DNA from: Aminobacter anthyllidis | GTDB lineage: Bacteria > Pseudomonadota > Alphaproteobacteria > Rhizobiales > Rhizobiaceae | Direction: 5' to 3' | NCBI RefSeq assembly: GCF_018555685.1 | Contig: NZ_JAFLWW010000003.1 | Span: forward strand, 620,001 to 684,000 | DNA: 64,000 nucleotides | Part shown: positions 1 through 9,500 of the stretch, piece by piece | Numbering within the stretch: position 1 is the stretch's first letter | How the letters are laid out: every line of letters begins with the position of its first letter | Translations under genes and position numbers: made by a program | The notes under the pieces: model-generated | Databases searched by the model: none | What the model was told of the DNA's origin: nothing | Seen by the model: the letters and a program-made list of their open reading frames with translations, nothing else

Positions 1-1
1 C

Positions 2-2185
<2,184 letters not shown>

Positions 2186-2196
2186 GGGCTAGCTTT

Positions 2197-2250
2197 CTTC
2201 TCCCCGTTTACGGGGAGAAGATGCCGGCAGGCAGATGAGGGGCAGCGCCA
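2197..2250. repeat. Short palindromic intergenic repeat (family A), also possible carB terminator
   Basis: A perfect 10-bp inverted repeat (2197-2206 and 2211-2220, arms CTTCTCCCCG / CGGGGAGAAG) is followed by a conserved tail running into GATGAGGGGCAGCGCC. Near-identical copies occur at 53926-53979 and 56642-56693, always between genes. The hairpin may help end carB transcription, but there is no T-run after it. Confidence 0.8.
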
Positions 2251-2376
2251 ACCTCGCCTGCGCACACCATCGCAAACCCAGCGCGGAGAAAAACGCATGT
2301 TTTTCTCCAACACCCACCTTCCCACACGCATAGAGTGCAGCTAAATCTTCCTCATTCACTTGGGGGAGTTTGGGGA

Positions 2377-2751
2377 ATGAAACTGAAAACCGTGCAACTG
2401 GCACTGGCATCGGTGCTGGCAGGACTTCTGGTTGCGGCCGTGCCCGTCGCGGCAGTCGCCAAGGACAAGGGCTCGCTGGCCGGCCAAGCCGGCAAGAAGC
2501 GCTATCCGCTCCAATTCCAGCAGACCGAAGGGCCTTGCCAGAAGGCCTACAAGGAATATGTCGCGGCTTCCGGCCACTCGGCCTACGCGCAGACGCATCT
2601 GGGCGCCGTCGAAGCCTTCTACTGCGGCGTCTCCCTCAACGGGCCAACCGCGCAGGCGACCGAAAAGCAGGCGCTGGAAAGATGCAACTCGGTCGGCAAG
2701 AAGTACAAGCTCAAGACAACCGGCAAGTGCGCCATCTACGCTTCGAAGTGA
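2377..2751 (+). CDS. Small secreted hypothetical protein
   Basis: The ATG at 2377 is chosen over the upstream in-frame 2335 because it follows a GGGGGAG ribosome site and directly begins a signal peptide (MKLKTVQLALASVLAGLL, then a cleavage-like AVAKD near residue 29). The mature part is about 95 residues, basic, with three cysteines (EGPCQKA, FYCGVS, KCAIYA and a further ERCNS), which suggests disulfides in the periplasm. The cysteine and alanine pattern at the C-terminus loosely recalls DUF4189-type small secreted proteins, but I do not recognise the family. It lies alone between carB and a repeat cluster. Confidence 0.75.
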   Translation: MKLKTVQLALASVLAGLLVAAVPVAAVAKDKGSLAGQAGKKRYPLQFQQTEGPCQKAYKEYVAASGHSAYAQTHLGAVEAFYCGVSLNGPTAQATEKQALERCNSVGKKYKLKTTGKCAIYASK

Positions 2752-2763
2752 GGCAGCGCTAAA

Positions 2764-2821
2764 CTTACCCTCCCCCTTGTGGGGAGGGTCGATCCGCAAG
2801 GCGGATCGGGGTGGGGGTGCC
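2764..2821. repeat. Palindromic intergenic repeat (family B)
   Basis: CCCTCCCCC/GGGGAGGG inverted arms around TTGT are followed by a second palindrome (GATCCGCAAGGCGGATC) and GGGGTGGGGGTGCC. Related sequences are at 29646-29690, 29723-29761 and 56161-56192. The rest of the 338-base gap from 2752 to 3089 holds this repeat, the element at 2970-3073 and no convincing gene. Confidence 0.7.
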
Positions 2822-2969
2822 CCGAGGCAGCGCACGGTCCCCGATCGTTGCTGACTGGCGCTGCGCCAGTCCCTGCCGGCTGCTGCAAGAACCACGAGTC
2901 GATCCGGGAAACCATCGCCACCAAGCCCGCCGCCCTCGTCATCCCGCGCCCATCCCGCTACCCTGCCCA

Positions 2970-3073
2970 CTACAGCGCCGCGCGTCCTTTAGGACGCGCA
3001 AAGGACGCTGTAGCAGTTTGAATCCGTGCATGATCCTTTCCAAAAATCGATTCCGATTCTCGGGGTCATGCAC
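2970..3073. repeat. Two-hairpin rhizobial palindromic repeat
   Basis: Hairpin one runs from CTACAGCG at 2970 to CGCTGTAG at 3013 with internal palindrome GCGTCCTTTAGGACGC. Hairpin two runs from GTGCATGA at 3026 to TCATGCAC at 3073. From memory this two-hairpin arrangement is a very common intergenic repeat in Mesorhizobium and relatives. A degenerate copy of hairpin one is at 13993-14030. The element ends 16 bases before the next start codon, so it would lie in the leader of that gene. Confidence 0.8.
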
Positions 3074-3089
3074 CAGCAGGAACCGCCGC

Positions 3090-3452
3090 ATGCCCATCGC
3101 CTACGACCCGTTCGACGAAATCCGCCGCGAGGCGTCGGGCACAAGCCTGATCCCGCCGCAGGTGGTCGCCGACAACGCCGCCAAAGGTCTGGCGCTCAGA
3201 AAACAATTCGGGCGCGGCGGCACCGAGATCGGCGTCGGCCGCGCCGAGGAGCTTGTCGCCCGCACGGAACTTTCACCCCACACCATCAAGCGCATGGTCA
3301 GCTACTTCGCCCGCCACGAAGTCGACAAGCGCGGCAAGAACTACGGCAACCAGCAGAACCCCTCCGCCGGCTACATCGCCTGGCTGCTCTGGGGCGGCGA
3401 CGAAGGGCGGGAATGGGCGCTGGAGATGAGGGGGCGGATAGACGGGAATTAG
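3090..3452 (+). CDS. Small phage-related hypothetical protein
   Basis: A 120-residue protein starting MPIAYDPFDE. An upstream in-frame extension to 2811 runs through the palindromic repeat and is rejected. The core (GRGGTEIGVGRAEEL, then LSPHTIKRMVSYFARHEVDK and GYIAWLLWGGDEGREWA) resembles a short segment I know from uncharacterised phage head or prohead-region proteins, where the same GIAR, RM.SYFARH and WLLWGGD pattern recurs. Here it stands alone without other phage genes, so it may be a domesticated remnant or a free-standing member. Function is unknown. It is GC-rich like the core genome, unlike the AT-rich pair just downstream. Confidence 0.7.
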   Translation: MPIAYDPFDEIRREASGTSLIPPQVVADNAAKGLALRKQFGRGGTEIGVGRAEELVARTELSPHTIKRMVSYFARHEVDKRGKNYGNQQNPSAGYIAWLLWGGDEGREWALEMRGRIDGN

Positions 3453-3475
3453 ATCACATCACGTCCACTCAGCTA

Positions 3476-3491
3476 CTTATACCAGTATAAG
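3476..3491. other. Perfect inverted repeat at the downstream edge of the AT-rich island
   Basis: CTTATAC (3476-3482) and GTATAAG (3485-3491) are separated by two bases. The palindrome covers the stop codon of the nucleotidyltransferase gene and sits where base composition switches from GC-rich to AT-richer. It may be a weak terminator or an island boundary; nothing in the sequence decides which. Confidence 0.4.
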
Positions 3492-4463
3492 CCGATGAAA
3501 TCTGTTACCATTTCCAATGGAGCCTATTGCCTCAAACATCGTCTCGCCGAAATCATACGCGCTCCGGAAGAATTTTTCGTCGATGGTTCGGTCTAGTATC
3601 TTCTGCACCAGGTCCGCTTCAGGAACATCCGTCATCATCAGAAAATCCTCATACTGCGCAATAAGCTTCCCTACGACAACATGCGATGCAGCAAAATCCT
3701 TTTGGCCAACGATCCACTCCAAACGCTCAATTGGCGTCATCAGGATCATATCCTTCGCGTCTCTTGGCGAAACAGCCCCAATTCTGCCGAAAATTGCCAA
3801 GAGATGCAAAATAGCGGAGTAACAAGTTAGTATCCTACTATGTTTAAGCTTATAGTTCTTTAGTTTTCTCTTGGCCTTCTTTTCCTCAGGTTGCTTTTCA
3901 GTTCTCGCCTCATAGTTGACGCAGAGTGTTCTCCAAAGCCTCAATATGTCGTTCACTAGGAACGCTGGCACAAAATCCTCTTTGTGATCCTCATAGTCTC
4001 CCCAGTAGGCGGATATTACTCTGTCTATCGTTTCCGAATGTATTTCCGGACCAACGATCGGCCTGCTCTCCAAGAGAAGGAGAAGTCGGGCCGTGAATGT
4101 ATTTGTCAAATCGTCTTCAGGCTTTCCAAGCGTATCAACAAGGTCATGAACAGTATAATGTATAAGATACTTTCCCTCCCCATCAAACTCAGGAAGACCA
4201 AGCTTACGAATTGAGGATATCAAATCAGCTTTAATACAAATTTCATCAAGGCGCCCCAAAAGACTCCCGCCTTTTCCATCATCCTGGCCGACTATATATA
4301 GATCAAGATCACTATTCTTTCCGGCTTCCACGCGACCAAATGACCCCGTAGCATAGATGCACGCCCGATCTTCGGCGAGAGCCTTAGCATCTATTAGGCT
4401 GGACTGAAGTTCAGCGACGCGCTGCGTCGTGTACTGCCTACGTCGCTCTATTTCCCCCACCAC
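3477..4463 (-). CDS. Minimal-type nucleotidyltransferase, second gene of the island pair
   Basis: The Pol-beta-like nucleotidyltransferase signature is clear: GSFGR (residues 40-44) followed by SDLDLYIV with aspartates 52 and 54, and a candidate third carboxylate at Asp80 (CIKADL). Such enzymes transfer an NMP to RNA, protein or nucleotide acceptors. The remaining 240 residues are predicted helical, with a basic stretch (EEKKAKRKLKNYKLKHSR), as in DUF294/GlnD-like or substrate-binding helical domains. GTG at 4463 is preferred since GGGAGGG lies just upstream and the overlap with the exonuclease falls to 26 bases; the ATG at 4514 (345 residues) would overlap it by 77. Codon use and AT content differ from neighbours, so horizontal transfer is likely. 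The acceptor is unknown. Confidence 0.8.
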   Translation of the reverse strand: MVGEIERRRQYTTQRVAELQSSLIDAKALAEDRACIYATGSFGRVEAGKNSDLDLYIVGQDDGKGGSLLGRLDEICIKADLISSIRKLGLPEFDGEGKYLIHYTVHDLVDTLGKPEDDLTNTFTARLLLLLESRPIVGPEIHSETIDRVISAYWGDYEDHKEDFVPAFLVNDILRLWRTLCVNYEARTEKQPEEKKAKRKLKNYKLKHSRILTCYSAILHLLAIFGRIGAVSPRDAKDMILMTPIERLEWIVGQKDFAASHVVVGKLIAQYEDFLMMTDVPEADLVQKILDRTIDEKFFRSAYDFGETMFEAIGSIGNGNRFHRLILV

Positions 4464-5118
4464 GTCCCTCCCATTCAAATATATTCGCAAAAATCTCCGC
4501 CTGTTCGATGGCATCGTCTACTGCGTGATGAGTGTGCGCACGCGCAGAAACGAGATTAGAAGGCAATCTAGAACGACCAGATTGAGAAATCGGAAGGCCC
4601 GATTTGACGGCCAACGCGGTCTTTATGTCATAGCAACGCGAGTAATCAAAGGGGGACCCATCTCTAGAAAAACGAACAAAATACCAATACAGCCAAGTCC
4701 AATCGAAACTCAATGGATAGGCAACGAGGACTGGGTTTGCGTCACCAGATAGATCTTTGACCCACTTAAAGGCCTGGTCCATCACGACACTTGGCAACTC
4801 TCCTTCTAACAACAGGCGTCCGCGATCCAACCCGTTTATACGCAAGGCCTCTTCCTCATAGTCCTCGGAAATAGGCCGAAGCTCCCTATAAAATACCTTG
4901 TCGTACTCCTTTGGCCGATCGAAACGCGCGCCGTCATAGGTTCCGGCAAAAACCAAAGCAAATGAGAGTATGGAAAACGGCCCAGGTATGGGCCCATCGG
5001 TTTCAACATCCGCAGAAAAGTACACATCTGTCCGGCTGGCGCGCTCCGAACGTTTTGGTCCGAGAGGACCAAGCAACTGATTCATGTTGTGATGAGATGT
5101 AGGGTTCAATTCATTCAC
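4438..5118 (-). CDS. DEDDh-type 3'-5' exonuclease, first gene of the island pair
   Basis: A 226-residue protein with the DnaQ-fold exonuclease motifs: ExoI SADVETDGPIPGP (Asp37, Glu39), ExoII SFDW (Asp139) and ExoIII HHAVDDAIEQA (His197, Asp202). It should remove nucleotides from 3' ends of DNA or RNA with two metal ions. It lacks polymerase or helicase domains, so it resembles free-standing trimming enzymes such as RNase T or oligoribonuclease rather than a replicative proofreader. The start is GTG at 5118 behind AGGGGG; the same bases overlap the end of the upstream frame. Its 3' end overlaps the nucleotidyltransferase start, indicating a coupled operon. It is AT-richer than flanking genes. 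Confidence 0.85.
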   Translation of the reverse strand: MNELNPTSHHNMNQLLGPLGPKRSERASRTDVYFSADVETDGPIPGPFSILSFALVFAGTYDGARFDRPKEYDKVFYRELRPISEDYEEEALRINGLDRGRLLLEGELPSVVMDQAFKWVKDLSGDANPVLVAYPLSFDWTWLYWYFVRFSRDGSPFDYSRCYDIKTALAVKSGLPISQSGRSRLPSNLVSARAHTHHAVDDAIEQAEIFANIFEWEGRGGGNRAT

Positions 5119-5482
5119 TCAATGGTCCCCCTCTTTGTACCGTGGAATGCGCACGCCAGCCAACAAATACGTCTGCCCTCCCTCTCAAATGGACAAGCGT
5201 CCCGTCTCTGTGGGCGAACTCGATACACAAGACTCGGTATTTCGCGACATTGGCATCTCGCTTACCGAGATGCACGCGATATCCGGCCCACGCACCAAAG
5301 GCCGCGATTTCACACTGGCATGTTGCAGTTTGAACACCTGTGCGACGACGAGCAAGCAACCATTGTCACCATCTGTCAGCAATCCGCGTGGATAGACCCA
5401 CCCCGCTTTTCCACGCCCCGAAAACCTCCCGTACAATCCATGCCAGTTCCTCCCGCGGGAACGCCGGTCGCGACGGTGGCAT
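5111..5482 (-). pseudogene. Possible small gene or decayed frame upstream of the exonuclease
   Basis: One minus-strand frame runs from an ATG at 5482 to a TGA at 5111-5113 with a single in-frame stop (TGA at 5366-5368). The two parts read as 38 residues (ending GVGLSTRIADRW) and, from a TTG at 5359, 82 residues (including KYRVLCIEFAHRDGTLVH). The second part ends eight bases inside the exonuclease start (GTGAATGA), the kind of overlap expected of a translationally coupled first gene. Alternatives are a broken gene with a TGG-to-TGA change, a small genuine ORF 5111-5359, or chance. Another frame in the middle (CLLVVAQVFKLQ) also looks protein-like, which favours a frameshifted relic. I do not recognise the family. 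Confidence 0.35.
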
Positions 5483-5818
5483 GCGGGGAGGAACCGGCGC
5501 CTCCGACCATGGGCTAACGTGGCCCGCGGTCCGGGGAGGTTCCGTCCAAGGGTTCCCCTCCGGGCACTACGGTCCGGGTGCGCTGGACGAGCGCTAGGGC
5601 GGGCAAGGGCGCCAATGCCCCGGCTCCAGGAAGCGGAACGGACGGGAACGGAAATCGCCGGCGGGACGCGAGGTTCGCGCCACATACTCACATTCGGCAG
5701 GCCCGGCCCTCGCGCCCCGCTTCCCGGATTTTCTCCCTGACCAGGGAGTGCTCTTTGACAATGGCCAGGCGCGAAAGCGAGCGTGGCCGTGAACAAGCTT
5801 GGCGCCCACACCGACGCC
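5483..5818. other. Gene-free GC-rich stretch
   Basis: No reading frame here looks like a real protein; the long open frames on both strands are arginine- and proline-rich, as random GC-rich DNA gives. It contains several self-complementary segments, for example GGAGG at 5533-5537 facing CCTCC at 5555-5559 within a run of repeated GGTTCC and GGGTTCC words, so a structured RNA is conceivable but unproven. Confidence 0.4.
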
Positions 5819-5990
5819 GTCATCCCGGAAACCGGAGCGCAGCGGAGGTTATCCGGGACCCATTGGCTGGACCATCGCCTGATACGGCCGGGTCCTCGTC
5901 TTGGCAGACTTCAAGAATGCAACCGCGAACCCACACCACGGCCGCGCTAATCAATGGGTCCCGGGTCTCGCTGCGCTCGCCCGGGATGAC
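5819..5990. repeat. Inverted-repeat intergenic element
   Basis: Arms of about 45 bases at 5819-5865 and 5951-5990 are imperfect reverse complements: both contain GTCATCCCGG, a GCGCAGCG(A/G)G core and GGGACCCATTG. The 85-base centre has no coding sense. It resembles MITE-like palindromic units common between rhizobial genes, and has the same general plan as the element at 51313-51500 but a different sequence. Confidence 0.7.
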
Positions 5991-6046
5991 GAGCTCGCCC
6001 TGCCGCAAGGCCGGCGCTCACCGGACACAAGAAGCCCCGCATCCCC

Positions 6047-7705
6047 TCAATCGCCGACCGGGTTCAGCGGATCGGCCACGCCGTTCGGGTCACCGGCCGC
6101 CGCCACGAACTTCAACAGGTCGGTCATGAAGAACGTACCCGGCGTGGCCGCCGGCAGATGCGGCTTCCAGCCGGGCTGCGACAAATAGGAGGCCGCGTCG
6201 CCCTGGACGATGCCGATGAAGGTCTCGGCGATGATGCGCGCGCCCACCGGCCCGAGCTTTTTGCCGCCGCCACGGATGCTGGCTTCCTTGAGGATGTAAT
6301 ACCACAGCGGCGTCTTGTCGTGGAAACCAAGGCTCTTCGCCACCGGTCCGTCGGGCCCGTCGGCGGCGATCTCGGCCGCCGAGATCGGGTCGAAGGCGAT
6401 CTTCTCGCGCATCAGGGCGGCGACGTCCTGGCCCGAAGGCAGGCCGATCTGCACCCCGCGCCTGAGGTTGCGGAAGGCGAGGCTCGCCTTCTCAGGTGTG
6501 TCGGAGCCGGGCAGCCTGCCAAGCTCGCTCGCCAGCAGCGCGTCGAGCCGGCGCGAATGGTTGAACTCGGCCTTGATCGCCGGCGGCGCCGGCAGGTCGA
6601 AATAGCGCCGCCAGTCGATCGCCCAGTTGCTCGGGAAGGTGCCCTGACCCGGCGTGCCGCTGTCGAGCCCGCCCGACAGATTGGTGAAGCGGAAGAAGAA
6701 GTTGAACGTGCCTTCCGCCAGATGCGGATCGGGCGAGCGGAAGATGCGGTTATGGTTGTAGCGCGGCCGCACCATCGAATGGCCGAGCCGGTAGGCGGCA
6801 CCCGAGAACTCCCACGGCATGAAGGGCTTGGTCTTGAAGCGGTAGAACTTGCGGCCCTCGTGCAGGATCCTGGCGACGATGCCCGTCTCGGTCAGCCGCT
6901 CGACCCAGTCATGCAGCACCATCCACTGGTAGTGCCAGCGCACGGTCTTGCTCGCCTCGTTGAACAGCTCGTTGTCGGGCACCGTGCCCCTGAGATGTTC
7001 CACCACCGCGTTGTGGAACTTGAGGAAGGCAAGGTGCAGCTGCGCGACGATCAAATTCTCGTCGTTGCGGTGGTCGCCGATCAGCGCCACACCTTGGGCA
7101 TTGCGCGGCAGGTCGTGGCCAACCAGCTGCTTGACCTGGCTGCCCGCCGGCTTGTCGACATTCTCGCGCGTGGCTTCCGCCGTCCCGAGCAGAAGTTTCG
7201 GCGTGTCGACCATCTCGCCGCTGGAATTCGGCGCCCGTTCGAACAGGAAGCGGTGCGGTCCGGGCCCCGCGCCATAGACGCAGTCGAGATCGAGCCCCGG
7301 CGTGCGGAAGTTGCGCGTCATCTCCGGGTCGGCCTGCGCATCGGCCAGCGGCGTCAGGTCGAGCGTGATGTCGTGGTCGACGAACTGGCCGAGATAGGTG
7401 AAGCCGGCCGGAATGGCGGGATTGTCGAGCGCGGCCTGGCCGGGATCATTCGCGGCAAGGTCGGGTTCGACCATCGCCTTGGCCAGCTCGAACAGCGGCG
7501 CGTCATCCGCCTTCAGCCCCTTGCCGCGCAATTCGCCGAACATGAAGTCGAAGAAGGCCTCGCCCTTGGCGCCACCGACCGCAAGCGGCGCGAAGCCCTC
7601 GGCGCCAGCGCCCTGCTGGGCCGCGGCGATGGCGGCGTTTTCCGCCACCACCTGGCGGCTGACGAAACCGTGTCCGATACGTTGCCTGAGATTCGGCCCG
7701 GCCAT
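6047..7705 (-). CDS. Animal-type haem peroxidase
   Basis: A 552-residue protein of the peroxidase-cyclooxygenase superfamily. The three key residues are visible: distal histidine His111 in GQFVDHDITLD, catalytic arginine Arg213 in GDHRNDEN, and proximal haem-ligand His309 in YRLGHSMVRPRY. Such bacterial members oxidise small substrates or halides with hydrogen peroxide. There is no signal peptide or transmembrane segment, so it is either cytosolic or exported by a route not evident here. The ATG at 7705 has GGGAGGG in good position. Upstream of the start lies an AT-rich 110-base gap that probably holds its promoter. No maturation or partner gene is adjacent. Confidence 0.92.
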   Translation of the reverse strand: MAGPNLRQRIGHGFVSRQVVAENAAIAAAQQGAGAEGFAPLAVGGAKGEAFFDFMFGELRGKGLKADDAPLFELAKAMVEPDLAANDPGQAALDNPAIPAGFTYLGQFVDHDITLDLTPLADAQADPEMTRNFRTPGLDLDCVYGAGPGPHRFLFERAPNSSGEMVDTPKLLLGTAEATRENVDKPAGSQVKQLVGHDLPRNAQGVALIGDHRNDENLIVAQLHLAFLKFHNAVVEHLRGTVPDNELFNEASKTVRWHYQWMVLHDWVERLTETGIVARILHEGRKFYRFKTKPFMPWEFSGAAYRLGHSMVRPRYNHNRIFRSPDPHLAEGTFNFFFRFTNLSGGLDSGTPGQGTFPSNWAIDWRRYFDLPAPPAIKAEFNHSRRLDALLASELGRLPGSDTPEKASLAFRNLRRGVQIGLPSGQDVAALMREKIAFDPISAAEIAADGPDGPVAKSLGFHDKTPLWYYILKEASIRGGGKKLGPVGARIIAETFIGIVQGDAASYLSQPGWKPHLPAATPGTFFMTDLLKFVAAAGDPNGVADPLNPVGD

Positions 7706-7814
7706 GCTGATCCCTCCCCTTGGCTGCGTGAAGGAGACAGCGTAACGCCGTTCATGTATTCATGCAATCTAAAATAGAATATTCAAAGTCAATTCTATTT
7801 TTGGTTGCATCCAA

Positions 7815-8297
7815 TTACCCACCCCAATCGACCTCGCTCATGCCGAGCCTGACATAGAGCCGGACAGCGGCGGCGTTGTCGATCAGGTTGGTCTTGAGGT
7901 CGATGTGGCTCACGCCCCGCGCGGCGAAGGTGGCAAAGATGTGCCACAGCAATGCTTCGGCGATACCCTTGCCGCGAAAGGCGGGGGCGACGGCAAGGTC
8001 TTTCAGGAAGCCGCTGGTCCAGCTCAGGGCGGCCCCGGCCAGCCGGCCCTCGCCGTCGAAGACCAGGAAGCAAAGTTCGGGATCGAAATCAGCATCGGCA
8101 GACAGCCTCGACCACCACTGGTCGAACGGGCCGTTCATGCCGTCGTCGAAGACGCGTTCCAGCAGATCGTAAAGTGCAACTGCGTCGGAGGCCTGGAACG
8201 TCCGCATCGCAAATCCGGCGGGCCAGCGCGGCGGCTGCAGGTCACCGGGCAACACCCTGCGCAGACGGACGTCGTTCTCCCCCTGCGGCGACGGCAT
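7815..8297 (-). CDS. GNAT-family N-acetyltransferase
   Basis: A protein of about 160 residues with the acetyl-CoA binding motif A of the GNAT fold, LAVAPAFRGKGIAEALL, followed by a conserved ending (AVRLYVRLGMSEVDW). These enzymes acetylate an amine on a small molecule or a protein N-terminus; the substrate cannot be read from sequence. It begins within about ten bases of the stop of the lytic transglycosylase gene, so the two are very likely co-transcribed. ATG at 8297 is preferred to the TTG at 8303; both are close to the upstream stop at 8306-8308. Confidence 0.85.
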   Translation of the reverse strand: MPSPQGENDVRLRRVLPGDLQPPRWPAGFAMRTFQASDAVALYDLLERVFDDGMNGPFDQWWSRLSADADFDPELCFLVFDGEGRLAGAALSWTSGFLKDLAVAPAFRGKGIAEALLWHIFATFAARGVSHIDLKTNLIDNAAAVRLYVRLGMSEVDWGG

Positions 8298-8305
8298 CGG
8301 CAAGT

Positions 8306-9334
8306 CTAGCCGCGATGGCGGGCGCGGTCGCGGCCCAACCCGGTCTCGTCGAGCAGGCCCTTGCGCTTGGCGTGGTAATAGTAGCCGCTCTGGTAGAGCT
8401 TGTCGGCCTGGTCCTCGTTGCCGTCGGCCACCATCCAGGCGCCGCGCAGGTATTTGACCGCGTATTTCAAATTGGTCTCGGCATCGAACAGGCCGCGCGC
8501 CGGGCCGTCATAGCCCATGCCGCGCGCTGTCGCGTGCTTGATCTGCATCAGGCCCCAATGGCCCCTGTTATAGGCCAGCGGATTGAAGGTGCTTTCGCGG
8601 TTGACCACGCGCCGCACCAGCCGTTCGGGCACCTCGTAGAGGGCCGCGTATTTCGAGATCAGCTCGTCGATCTTGCCGCGCGACGCAAGCGCCGGGCTGT
8701 CGGGCGCGGCATAGGACGAGGTGGCAAAGCTTTCGGGCGCGACATTGCCCAGCGACGCGACCTGGTAGCTCGCCGGCACCGGCGCGCTGGCCGGCAGGGC
8801 ATGGTCGGCGATCGTCGGCGCGGATGGGAATTCGCCGGTCAGCTTCGGCGCTCCGGCAACAACGACGACATCGCCACCAGCCATCGGCACCGACATCGGG
8901 TCGACCGGTGTCTTGGCCAGAGCCGGAGTTGCAGGTACGGCGGCAGCAACGGCGACAATCTTGGTGGCATCCGCAGCAGGCACCGTCGGCGCAGCGGCCA
9001 CAGTCACGGCAGCGGCTTCGCCTGCCGGCACAGTGGCGTCAGCTGCAACCGCGACATCCAAAGCCTCGGCTGTGGGGGCAGCAGCAGCCAGCACGGCTGT
9101 CGCCGCCGACGTTTCGGCGGAAGCGTATGAAGTGGGGACCACCGCCACGGTTTCAGGCAGCGTGAGGTCGGCAACGGTGGATGATGCAAGGGCCGTGTCG
9201 GCACTCAAGGCGACGTCGGCACCCGTCGAGAGATCGGTGCTGAGGGCCGCTGTGTTGGTCTGGCAGCCCGACAGCAGCGCCGTCGCCAATACCGCCGAGA
9301 TCAGCAGGTGGGTCTTTATCGCCGGCAAATGCAC
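8306..9334 (-). CDS. Lipoprotein lytic transglycosylase (SLT domain)
   Basis: Cleaves peptidoglycan glycan strands with formation of anhydromuramic ends. The N-terminus is a lipoprotein signal (LISAVLATALLSGC, lipid cysteine near residue 24), so it should be anchored to a membrane facing the periplasm. Residues 25-200 are a low-complexity Ala/Val/Pro/Thr linker. The C-terminal catalytic domain has the glutamate motif NRESTFNP, the GLMQIKHATARGMG motif, and the helix NLKYAVKYLRGA. The start is a GTG at 9334 with a weak ribosome site. It heads a two-gene operon with the GNAT gene. The long disordered linker is a notable feature, perhaps spanning the envelope to reach the cell wall. Confidence 0.9.
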   Translation of the reverse strand: MHLPAIKTHLLISAVLATALLSGCQTNTAALSTDLSTGADVALSADTALASSTVADLTLPETVAVVPTSYASAETSAATAVLAAAAPTAEALDVAVAADATVPAGEAAAVTVAAAPTVPAADATKIVAVAAAVPATPALAKTPVDPMSVPMAGGDVVVVAGAPKLTGEFPSAPTIADHALPASAPVPASYQVASLGNVAPESFATSSYAAPDSPALASRGKIDELISKYAALYEVPERLVRRVVNRESTFNPLAYNRGHWGLMQIKHATARGMGYDGPARGLFDAETNLKYAVKYLRGAWMVADGNEDQADKLYQSGYYYHAKRKGLLDETGLGRDRARHRG

Positions 9335-9500
9335 ACTCTGTTAATGATTTCGTCCCGCCCGAAACTCTCTACAACAACGTATGAGCCCGGGCAATCCACA
9401 GGCAGATGCGGTTTTCGGGTGGCATGCGGTCGCAGATCATGGCAAATTGTTCCCTCTTTGTACCGAATTCACGCCTGCCGCGAGGACGAAAGGAACGGTC

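Noticed and set aside
3090-3452. Evidence of a prophage around the phage-related small protein
   Set aside because: No integrase, capsid, terminase or lysis genes lie nearby; only this one small gene carries a phage-like pattern.
5366-5368. In-frame TGA as selenocysteine
   Set aside because: No selenocysteine insertion element was seen and the surrounding residues give no reason for it; gene decay or separate small ORFs is simpler.
5185-5823. A 212-residue minus-strand open frame upstream of the exonuclease
   Set aside because: It is dominated by Arg and Pro and runs across an unrelated register; only its end overlaps the decayed frame reported at 5111-5482.
6158-7777. A 539-residue plus-strand frame opposite the haem peroxidase
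   Set aside because: It lies antisense to a protein with all catalytic motifs and reads as low-complexity Arg/Gly/Ala text without homology signs.
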